A DNA stretch of 7,035 nucleotides from Lachnospiraceae bacterium (GTDB lineage: Bacteria; Bacillota; Clostridia; Lachnospirales; Lachnospiraceae): contig JAGAEH010000072.1 of assembly GCA_017613225.1 (NCBI GenBank), positions 1 through 7,035 of the forward strand, in the 5' to 3' direction. Below are positions 1 through 4,603 of this stretch, one piece after another. The number at the start of each line of letters is the position of its first letter. Position 1 is the first letter of the stretch. The notes below the pieces were generated by a model. The model saw nothing but the letters and a program-made list of their open reading frames with translations, ran no database searches and was not told the origin of the DNA. The translations under genes were made by a program, and so were the position numbers.

Positions 1-676
1 CCCGCTGCTGTTCTACACCAATGTCTGCGGCAACATCAGCGCCAACTACACGATCGACAAGCTCGAGGGCCAGATGAAGACCGAGCTGCTCACCGCGCTG
101 CAGCCTGCCTTCGCCCGCATCTCCGACATGGGCATCCGCTATTCCTCCCTGCCGGCGCACACCACCGAGATGGCTGACGCACTGAACGAAGTGCTCAGCA
201 AGAAGTGGAGAGAGCTCCGCGGTATCGAGATCGTGTCCTTCGGCGTATCTTCCGTCACCGCGAGGGAAGAGGACGAGGCCATGATCAAGGAGCTGCAGAA
301 GAACGCGACCCTCCGCGATCCCAACATGGCAGCGGCCCATCTGGTAGGCGCGCAGGCAGCGGCAATGCAGCAGGCGGCTCAGAACGAGAGCGGCGCGGCA
401 ATGGCCTTCATGGGCATGAACATGGCCCAGACCGCCGGCGGCGCGAACGCCCAGAACCTGTTCGCCATGGGGCAGCAGAATCAGGCTGCCGCGGCGGCAC
501 AGGCAGCGGCTGCCAACTCCTGGACCTGCAGCTGCGGCGCGGTGAACACCGGCAACTTCTGCACCAACTGCGGCGCCAAGAAGCCTGCTCCCGCGGGCAG
601 CTGGTTCTGCAGCAACTGCAGCACCGAAAACACCGGCAACTTCTGCACCAACTGCGGCACCAAGAAGCCCGAATAA
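1..676 (+). CDS. SPFH-domain protein with two C-terminal zinc ribbons (YdjI-like), 5' truncated
   Basis: The reading frame is open from base 2, so the gene starts upstream; the ATG at 74 is internal. About 224 C-terminal residues are visible. Residues 1 to about 125 look like the end of an SPFH (stomatin/prohibitin/flotillin) domain of the bacterial 'virion core-like' or YdjI group, with a beta/alpha pattern, an LP-x-HTTEMADALN segment and an RELRGIEIVSFGVSSV strand. An Ala/Gln/Met-rich low-complexity linker follows (about 138-173), then two zinc ribbons starting at W174 and W201. The first uses C-x-C plus C-x2-C, the second C-x2-C plus C-x2-C. SPFH proteins oligomerise at membranes, and B. 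subtilis YdjI is part of the YdjGHI complex that recruits PspA. The next two genes are YdjG-like and YdjH-like, which supports the assignment. The ribbons probably mediate protein contacts; this is inference. The missing N-terminus is estimated at 100-150 residues. Confidence 0.85.
   Translation, partial: PLLFYTNVCGNISANYTIDKLEGQMKTELLTALQPAFARISDMGIRYSSLPAHTTEMADALNEVLSKKWRELRGIEIVSFGVSSVTAREEDEAMIKELQKNATLRDPNMAAAHLVGAQAAAMQQAAQNESGAAMAFMGMNMAQTAGGANAQNLFAMGQQNQAAAAAQAAAANSWTCSCGAVNTGNFCTNCGAKKPAPAGSWFCSNCSTENTGNFCTNCGTKKPE
521..672 (+). repeat. Tandem duplication encoding the two zinc ribbons of the SPFH protein
   Basis: Two in-frame copies of a zinc-ribbon unit start at the Trp codons at 521 and 602. 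Their second halves (545-574 and 629-658) are identical over 30 bases and stay nearly identical through the AAG AAG CC codons. Both encode N-T-G-N-F-C-T-N-C-G. The first halves differ (Cys-Ser-Cys against Cys-Ser-Asn-Cys), which changes the spacing of the first metal knuckle and makes the copy offset 81 bases at the start and 84 at the end. This suggests an internal duplication kept similar by recombination or recent origin. Confidence 0.85.
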
Positions 677-699
677 TCCAAGTTAAGCTACCCCGCGAC

Positions 700-728
700 G
701 GATGGCTGCCCGATAGCGGCAGCCATCC
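700..728 (+). promoter_or_regulatory. Intercistronic perfect 11-bp hairpin
   Basis: GGATGGCTGCC (700-710) is exactly complementary to GGCAGCCATCC (718-728), with a 7-base loop. It lies 23 bases after the SPFH stop and 14 bases before the ribosome binding site of the next gene. No run of T follows directly (TGTGCATTAATG comes next), so it is not a classical intrinsic terminator. It could be an RNA processing or stabilising element that sets different transcript levels for the genes on either side, or a weak attenuator. The structure is seen in the sequence; its function is inferred. Confidence 0.6.
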
Positions 729-742
729 TGTGCATTAATGAT

Positions 743-748
743 GGGAGG
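743..748 (+). promoter_or_regulatory. Ribosome binding site selecting a TTG start
   Basis: GGGAGG sits 7 bases before TTG at 756. The in-frame ATG codons at 738 and 741 lie directly before or across this motif and have no ribosome binding site of their own. Starting at TTG gives the N-terminus MANQIQYKCPSC, with the first zinc knuckle beginning at residue 9, as expected for this family. Confidence 0.75.
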
Positions 749-755
749 TTTTTCT

Positions 756-1838
756 TTGGCAAACCAGATTCAATACAAGTGTCCCAGCTGCGGCGGCCCC
801 ATCGTCTTCAGCCCCGGCGCGCAAAAGCTCGTCTGCCCCTTCTGCGAGACAGAATACGAGGTAGAGACCCTGGCCGGCTACAATCAGGAACTGGAGAGCA
901 GCAGCGCCGAGGACGAGATGGAATGGTCGGAGCCGGTCAACCACTTCACGGACGCGGACAGCGAAAACATGTGCGTGTTCTCCTGCAAGTCCTGCGGCGG
1001 CCAGGTCATCGGAGACAAGACCACGGCAGCCACCACCTGCCCCTACTGCGGCAATCCCATGGTGCTGACCGGGCGTCTTTCCGGGGAACTGAAGCCGGAT
1101 TACGTGATCCCCTTCAAGCTGGACAAGCAGGCGGCCATCAACGCCCTCAAGTCGCATCTGAGCGGCAAAAAGCTGCTGCCCAAGGCCTTTACCGACCAGA
1201 ACCACATCGAAGAGATCAAGGGGATCTACGTCCCCTTCTGGCTCTTCAACGGCACGGCAGACGCGAACATGCTCTACCGCGGCACTAAGGTGCGCTCCTG
1301 GACGGACTCGGAATTCGTCTACACGGAGACCAGTTTCTACTCCATCGAACGCGCCGGCACCCTGGACTTTGAGCGCATTCCCGCCGACGGCTCCGTCAAA
1401 ATGGCGGACGATCTGATGGACTCCCTGGAGCCCTTCGATTTCAGCCAGGCGGTGCCCTTTGAGACGGCCTATCTGTCCGGTTATCTGGCGGACCGCTACG
1501 ACGTCAAGCCCGAGGACTGCAGCGAGAGGATCAACACCAGGGCCCGCACCACCACGGAGACCATATTCCACAATACGGTCCACGGCTACGATTCCGTCTC
1601 CCTGACCAACAGCTCGGTGCGCATGAACAACTCGAAGATCTTCTATACCCTGTATCCAGTGTGGCTTTTGACCACCAAGTGGAACGGCAATCTCTATACC
1701 TTCGCCATGAACGGACAGTCCGGTAAATTCGTGGGGGACCTGCCCCTGGATACCGGCGCCATGTGGAAGTGGCGCGCCATCATCACCCTGATCGCCGGCG
1801 CCGGCGCCTATCTGATGATGATGTTCATGAACATGTAG
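756..1838 (+). CDS. Double zinc-ribbon membrane protein (YdjG-like, TFIIB-type zinc ribbon)
   Basis: A 360-residue protein. Two zinc ribbons with identical spacing lie at the N-terminus: C9-x2-C12...C27-x2-C30 and C77-x2-C80...C95-x2-C98, joined by an acidic linker. A conserved body follows (about 105-335), with Y-V-I-P-F-K-L near 110, an I-Y-V-P-F-W-L-F strand and a Y-P-V-W-L-L strand near the end. One hydrophobic segment (about 341-358) ends the chain, anchoring it with the ribbons probably in the cytoplasm. This matches the YdjG family; B. subtilis YdjG works with YdjH and YdjI to hold PspA at the membrane. Some databases call such proteins 'replication restart DNA helicase PriA-like' or 'TFIIB-type' because of the ribbons, but no helicase or polymerase domain is present. 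The TTG start at 756 is preferred over ATG 738 because of the GGGAGG site. The stop codon overlaps the ribosome binding site of the next gene, so translation is likely coupled. Confidence 0.85.
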   Translation: MANQIQYKCPSCGGPIVFSPGAQKLVCPFCETEYEVETLAGYNQELESSSAEDEMEWSEPVNHFTDADSENMCVFSCKSCGGQVIGDKTTAATTCPYCGNPMVLTGRLSGELKPDYVIPFKLDKQAAINALKSHLSGKKLLPKAFTDQNHIEEIKGIYVPFWLFNGTADANMLYRGTKVRSWTDSEFVYTETSFYSIERAGTLDFERIPADGSVKMADDLMDSLEPFDFSQAVPFETAYLSGYLADRYDVKPEDCSERINTRARTTTETIFHNTVHGYDSVSLTNSSVRMNNSKIFYTLYPVWLLTTKWNGNLYTFAMNGQSGKFVGDLPLDTGAMWKWRAIITLIAGAGAYLMMMFMNM

Positions 1839-1851
1839 GAGGGACGGTGCG

Positions 1852-2460
1852 ATGAAGAAACACTTTATCTGGACGATCAACGCGCTGGCTCTGCTTACTG
1901 CTTCCACGGCGATGGCGGACGAGACCACCTCGGAGGCCGCGGAAACGGCTGTACGGGAGACGGCACGCGTCGGCGGGCTCAACACCGAATGGATCCTGTG
2001 GGCCCTGCTGATCGGCTTTCTGATCGCCCTGCTGGTAACGGCAGCCTGGAAAGCGCAGCTGAAGTCTGTCCGCGCCAAGTGGGAGGCCTATGACTACGTA
2101 CGGCGCGACAGCCTGGATCTGAGATCCAACAACGAACGCTTCCTGTACAGGAACATTCAGAAAGTGCCGGTCCCCAAGCCCCAGAACAACCAAAGCGGCC
2201 AGGGCGGCATGGCCGGTCCCGGAGGGACGATCCACTTTGGCGGAAGCGCCGGCGGCATGAGCAGTTCCGGCGGGACGATCCACTTCGGCGGCACCGCGGG
2301 GGCCCACGGAAACACCGGCGGTCACAGCGGCTTTACCCTTGGCGGAGGCCAGGGCAGCAACGTCAGACCGGGCAGCAATTCCGGCGGCGGCTTAAACTAC
2401 GGCGGCCACATCAAGCCCGGCGGGAGGCCCTCCGGACGGGGGCCCAGCAGACCGGAGTAA
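1852..2460 (+). CDS. Signal-peptide, single-TM protein with Gly-rich tail (YdjH-like without TPM domain)
   Basis: A 202-residue protein. Residues 1-22 form a Sec-type signal peptide (KKH, then a hydrophobic core, then AMA before D23). A short acidic, Thr/Glu-rich stretch follows (23-46), then a transmembrane helix (47-66). A basic juxtamembrane region (67-109) contains LKSVR, an aromatic/Tyr patch, a Leu-x-Leu-Arg-Ser segment and RFLYRNI...VPVPKP. The rest (about 110-202) is Gly/Ser-rich with two GGTIHFGG repeats. As I recall, TPM-domain proteins of the YdjH type carry the same LKSVR...FLY...PKP region and Gly/Ser tail after their TM. Here the roughly 130-residue extracellular TPM domain normally found between signal peptide and TM is absent. 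The predicted topology is N-outside, tail-inside. AGGAGGG at 1837-1843, overlapping the upstream stop, gives an 8-base spacing to the ATG. It is probably the membrane partner of the two proteins upstream; its exact function is unknown. Confidence 0.7.
   Translation: MKKHFIWTINALALLTASTAMADETTSEAAETAVRETARVGGLNTEWILWALLIGFLIALLVTAAWKAQLKSVRAKWEAYDYVRRDSLDLRSNNERFLYRNIQKVPVPKPQNNQSGQGGMAGPGGTIHFGGSAGGMSSSGGTIHFGGTAGAHGNTGGHSGFTLGGGQGSNVRPGSNSGGGLNYGGHIKPGGRPSGRGPSRPE
2219..2291 (+). repeat. Two copies of a GGTIHFGG-encoding repeat
   Basis: Bases 2219-2243 and 2267-2291 match at 23 of 25 positions with a 48-base period (16 codons). They encode GGTIHFGG at residues 124-131 and 140-147 of the YdjH-like protein. 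Both differences are third-codon positions that leave the protein unchanged, so the peptide motif appears to be conserved rather than merely a fresh DNA repeat. Confidence 0.8.
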
Positions 2461-2491
2461 GGGCAGCTGACTAAATTGGACACGGGAAAAA

Positions 2492-3631
2492 CTAAATGAT
2501 CACAGGACCGGCATGGAAGGCGTCAGGCAGTCTCATGCCGGTCTTTTTGTATACCGCGAGAGCGTAGACGGCGTCGGCCCTCAGTTCGTTTGCATAGGCC
2601 TCCTGCGGCAGGTCCGCGGCTTTGGTGATGAGGGGACGGGAAGCGCCGTCCCGAAGCTGCTTTAAGATGGAGGAGTCTTTGCGGAATCCCAGCACGCGGA
2701 AGAAAGGCAGCTGCTTTGGCGCCTGCCGCAGGTCCAGGAGGATGCGGCATAAGGCGCGGCTGACCGCTGTGCGGGTGGTGTTCTTCGTGGTCAGGACAGA
2801 GCAGAGTTCTTCGAAAGAAAGGAAGGGATCGAAGCGCTCCGCGATGCGGGAAAGGAGCTCCGGATCCAGATCCGGAAAGGCGGCCCGCAGGGACTCTCTG
2901 GTCTCGCCGGTCAGGCGGTAGGAGAGCAGCGGGGAGAAGTCATTGGCGGTGACCGAGTAGTCCATCAGTTTGAGGCTGGTCTCCGGCAGTTTTTCAACCA
3001 GCGCCTGCAGATCTCCGGCTTCCATCGCGGTCCGCAGAGCCGTGCCGGCGGCATGGTAGCCGCTGTCGTTTCTTTGGACGGCATGGCTTTGGACGGGGCT
3101 GTTCAGCCGCAGCAGCGCCTTTTCGTATTCGATGCCCAGAATGTTGTTGGGAGCGGAGAGCAGGGAAGCCGCATCGGGGCCCAGCAGGGAAGACACCGCC
3201 TCCTGCCTGGCGGCCGGAAAGCTTTTTCCGCTTTTCAGGGCGGTCTTCAGCCTCTGCCGGTAGTCTTCCGGTTCTTCCAGCAGAAACGCGGCCACGGAAC
3301 GCAGATCCGCGGCCCGGTCAGCCTCGCAGCCATAGCTAAGGTCCGTGACGCCCAGGTCCTGCAGCATGGTCACAGCCCCCGCCGCGAAACCTTCCGCGCT
3401 GGAGAGGGCAAAGCCCACGGGCAGTTCGATCACCACGTCCACGCCGGCCTCCAGGGCCATGCGGGCGCGGCGGTACTTGTCCACGCAGGCGGGCAGGCCC
3501 CGCTGCACGTAATTGCCGCTCATCACCGCTACGGCGCCGTCCGCTTCCGCGAGGCGGAGCGACTCCCGCAGATGATGCAGGTGCCCGTTGTGGAAGAGGT
3601 TGTATTCGGCTGTGATCCCCACGATGCGCAT
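2492..3631 (-). CDS. tmcAL: tRNA(Met) cytidine acetate ligase
   Basis: A 379-residue cytoplasmic enzyme (formerly YlbM; close to the roughly 400 residues usual for the family). TmcAL uses acetate and ATP to form acetyl-AMP and acetylates the wobble cytidine (ac4C34) of elongator tRNA-Met, which helps AUG be read rather than AUA. Visible signatures are the N-terminal G-I-T-A-E-Y-N-L-F-H-N-G-H nucleotidyltransferase motif with the HxGH-type H14-N-G-H17, S-G-N-Y-V-Q-R-G at 38-45, D51-K-Y-R-R, and V-I-E-L-P at 67-71. Near the end are R-V-L-G-F and a P-L-I-T-K segment, also typical. The frame is open 62 codons further upstream, but the ATG at 3631 is preceded by AGGAGG (3638-3643, spacing 6), and the protein begins with the family motif at this Met. 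It is convergent with the YdjH-like gene, with only 31 bases between the stops, and divergent from the nitroreductase. No clear terminator of its own is seen. Confidence 0.93.
   Translation of the reverse strand: MRIVGITAEYNLFHNGHLHHLRESLRLAEADGAVAVMSGNYVQRGLPACVDKYRRARMALEAGVDVVIELPVGFALSSAEGFAAGAVTMLQDLGVTDLSYGCEADRAADLRSVAAFLLEEPEDYRQRLKTALKSGKSFPAARQEAVSSLLGPDAASLLSAPNNILGIEYEKALLRLNSPVQSHAVQRNDSGYHAAGTALRTAMEAGDLQALVEKLPETSLKLMDYSVTANDFSPLLSYRLTGETRESLRAAFPDLDPELLSRIAERFDPFLSFEELCSVLTTKNTTRTAVSRALCRILLDLRQAPKQLPFFRVLGFRKDSSILKQLRDGASRPLITKAADLPQEAYANELRADAVYALAVYKKTGMRLPDAFHAGPVII
2506..2550 (+). terminator. Rho-independent terminator of the YdjIGH-like cluster, inside the tmcAL 3' end
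   Basis: GACCGGCATG (2506-2515) pairs perfectly with CATGCCGGTC (2534-2543), with an 18-base loop, followed at once by TTTTTGT. It lies 45 bases after the last stop of the plus-strand cluster. All of its DNA also encodes the last residues of tmcAL on the other strand. The long loop makes it less than ideal, but the 10-bp GC-rich stem and the U-tract are convincing. On the minus strand no U-run follows the stem directly, so it is probably one-directional. Confidence 0.75.
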
Positions 3632-3650
3632 GAGTTTCCTCCTGGGCGAT

Positions 3651-3679
3651 ATTATAACCGCCCGGAGTGAAAAAGAAAA
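3651..3679 (-). promoter_or_regulatory. Promoter of tmcAL
   Basis: On the minus strand a perfect TATAAT (complement of 3651-3656) lies 19 bases before the start codon. A weak -35 (TTTTCT, complement of 3674-3679) stands 17 bases upstream in a pyrimidine-rich tract. A start 7 bases after the -10 would leave a leader of only about 13 bases, just enough for the ribosome binding site. Confidence 0.6.
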
Positions 3680-3755
3680 GAGGAGCGATAAGACCTGCAA
3701 GGAAAAGTGAACAGTTGACCCTGCGGAAAACCAGGACCGGTAAAGCCGGCGCGGC

Positions 3756-3784
3756 TGGACAAATCCGCCGCAAACGGTTAAAAT
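3756..3784 (+). promoter_or_regulatory. Sigma-A-type promoter of the nitroreductase gene
   Basis: TGGACA (3756-3761) and TAAAAT (3779-3784) are separated by exactly 17 bases; each matches its consensus at five of six positions. The predicted transcript start is near 3791, giving a leader of about 64 bases. The -35 lies inside a small dyad, GCGGC (3751-3755) and GCCGC (3767-3771), that might be an operator. Confidence 0.65.
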
Positions 3785-3796
3785 AGTCCCGGCGGC

Positions 3797-3821
3797 GCGG
3801 ATGCCGGTCCGGATCATCCGC
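3797..3821 (+). other. Hairpin in the nitroreductase leader
   Basis: GCGGATG (3797-3803) pairs with CATCCGC (3815-3821) with an 11-base loop. An alternative outer pairing, CCGGCGG (3789-3795) with CCGCCGG (3818-3824), uses the same right arm. It sits between the predicted transcript start and the ribosome binding site. In GC-rich DNA this could arise by chance; no known riboswitch is recognised. Confidence 0.35.
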
Positions 3822-3854
3822 CGGCAGTATTACAGGGACAGGAGAGGAACGACC

Positions 3855-4370
3855 ATGGAATTCGAACAGGTGCTGAAGGGCAGATTTTCGGTCAGAAACT
3901 ATCAGGACCGGCCCATCGAGGACGAAAAACTGAGCAAGATCATCAAGGCGGGACTGATCGCGCCTACGGCCTGCAATTATCAGCCCCAGCGCATCTATGT
4001 GCTGAAGAGCGAGGAAGCGCTGGCAAAGATCCGGGGCATCACCCGCTGCGCCTTCAACGCGCCGGTGGTGTTCGTCCTGGCGCTGAATGAGGAAGAGGAG
4101 TGGCACAATCCGCTGCAGGAGGGCATCACTTCCGGGCAGCAGGACGTGGCCATCGCGGCGACCCAGATGATGCTGGAAGCCTGGAACCTGGGCCTTGGGT
4201 CCTGCTGGGTCTGCTACTTCCCCAACGGCGAAGTGGACAAGGCCTTTGGATTCCCGGAACATGTAAAGTCGGTGATGCTTCTGCCGGTGGGCTACGCCGC
4301 GGAGGACGCGGTCCCCGCGAAGGGGCACATGGAGAAGCGTCCGGCGGGAGAACTGCTGAAGGTGCTGTAA
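3855..4370 (+). CDS. Nitroreductase-family FMN-dependent oxidoreductase
   Basis: A 171-residue protein of the small nitroreductase family: homodimeric, FMN-binding NAD(P)H oxidoreductases of the cytoplasm that reduce nitroaromatics, quinones or, in some members, other substrates. The substrate here cannot be told. Visible signs are the N-terminal R10-x-S12-x-R14-x-Y16 flavin-phosphate motif, I-A-P-T-A-C-N-Y-Q-P-Q near 36-46, the central Q-D-V-A-I-A-A-T-Q-M-M-L-E-A helix, G-L-G-S-C-W-V, and L-L-P-V-G-Y near the end. The frame is open upstream to 3801, but ATG 3855 is chosen because GGAGAGG (3841-3847) precedes it by 7 bases and the family motif starts right after it. It is monocistronic, with its own promoter and terminator. 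It lacks the iron-sulfur or extra domains of longer relatives. A near copy of its last codons follows the stop. Confidence 0.88.
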   Translation: MEFEQVLKGRFSVRNYQDRPIEDEKLSKIIKAGLIAPTACNYQPQRIYVLKSEEALAKIRGITRCAFNAPVVFVLALNEEEEWHNPLQEGITSGQQDVAIAATQMMLEAWNLGLGSCWVCYFPNGEVDKAFGFPEHVKSVMLLPVGYAAEDAVPAKGHMEKRPAGELLKVL

Positions 4371-4410
4371 GGCCGGCGCCCAGGCGAGCGAACTCCTGAA
4401 GGTACTGTAA
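4343..4410 (+). repeat. Duplicated nitroreductase 3' end, second copy outside the gene
   Basis: The last 21 bases of the nitroreductase gene (4350-4370) recur at 4390-4410 with 19 matches, including the stop codon; similarity fades further upstream. Read in the equivalent frame, the second copy encodes A-S-E-L-L-K-V-L-stop against A-G-E-L-L-K-V-L-stop. Both changes in the 21 bases are silent third positions. The second copy has no start codon or ribosome binding site and is not a gene. It is either a decayed 40-base tandem duplication or the tail of a lost neighbouring paralogue. Confidence 0.7.
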
Positions 4411-4505
4411 AACATGCCTCGGGGAAAACGCGCGAACAAGACGGCAGGGCCCGCGGGAAGCGCCCAAGATCTCCCGTGAAGGATGATAATAAAGTATTTT
4501 TATGC

Positions 4506-4534
4506 AAAAATCCGCGAAAAACCGCGGATTTTTT
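4506..4534 (+). terminator. Rho-independent terminator after the nitroreductase gene
   Basis: AAAAATCCGCG (4506-4516) pairs with CGCGGATTTTT (4523-4533) around a 6-base loop, ending in a run of six T (4529-4534). The 6-bp GC-rich core flanked by A and T tracts makes it potentially bidirectional. It lies 135 bases after the nitroreductase stop and immediately before the pheS promoter. Confidence 0.85.
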
Positions 4535-4535
4535 C

Positions 4536-4564
4536 TTGCAGTTCGGGGATCACTGCGCTAAAAT
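4536..4564 (+). promoter_or_regulatory. Promoter of the pheST operon
   Basis: TTGCAG (4536-4541) and TAAAAT (4559-4564) are 17 bases apart. The -10 is the same hexamer as at the nitroreductase promoter; the -35 keeps TTG only. The predicted start near 4571 gives a leader of about 33 bases. That is too short for a T-box, which often controls pheST in Firmicutes. Confidence 0.55.
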
Positions 4565-4577
4565 AATCAAATATTGT

Positions 4578-4589
4578 GGTCTTCGGACC
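4578..4589 (+). promoter_or_regulatory. cUUCGg tetraloop hairpin in the pheS leader
   Basis: GGTC-TTCG-GACC forms a 4-bp stem closed by C-G around UUCG, an exceptionally stable RNA tetraloop. It ends 2 bases before the AGGAGG ribosome binding site (4592-4597) and would lie close to the 5' end of the transcript. It may protect the 5' end or help present the ribosome binding site; this is inference. Confidence 0.5.
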
Positions 4590-4603
4590 TCAGGAGGACT
4601 TTC

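Noticed and set aside
735..2078. A 447-codon open frame on the minus strand opposite the YdjG-like gene
   Set aside because: It lies antisense to clear zinc-ribbon coding sequence, has no ribosome binding site or recognisable domain, and its composition reflects the GC-rich third positions of the real gene.
2470..2497. Direct repeat ACTAAAT (2470-2476, 2491-2497) around a TTGGACAC stretch, somewhat like an insertion-sequence end
   Set aside because: Only 7 bases, no transposase remnant and no matching inverted end nearby; it is a short gap between convergent genes.
3053..3670. Plus-strand open frame of 205 codons within tmcAL
   Set aside because: It is antisense to tmcAL, crosses the tmcAL ribosome binding site and promoter, and shows no known motifs.
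3715..3746. TTGACC (3715-3720) as a -35 for the nitroreductase
   Set aside because: The only -10-like hexamer near it (TAAAGC at 3741) is 20 bases away; TGGACA-N17-TAAAAT downstream is much better.
4414..4479. A 21-codon basic open frame after the repeat (starts M-P-R-G-K-R)
   Set aside because: No properly spaced ribosome binding site, no repeat of the pattern elsewhere, and a length easily reached by chance.
4506..4534. ACCGCGG followed by a T-run, reminiscent of a T-box antiterminator/terminator
   Set aside because: The conserved AGGGTGGNACCGCG element is absent, there is no room for a specifier stem, and a promoter fits well downstream of it. It is better explained as the nitroreductase terminator.
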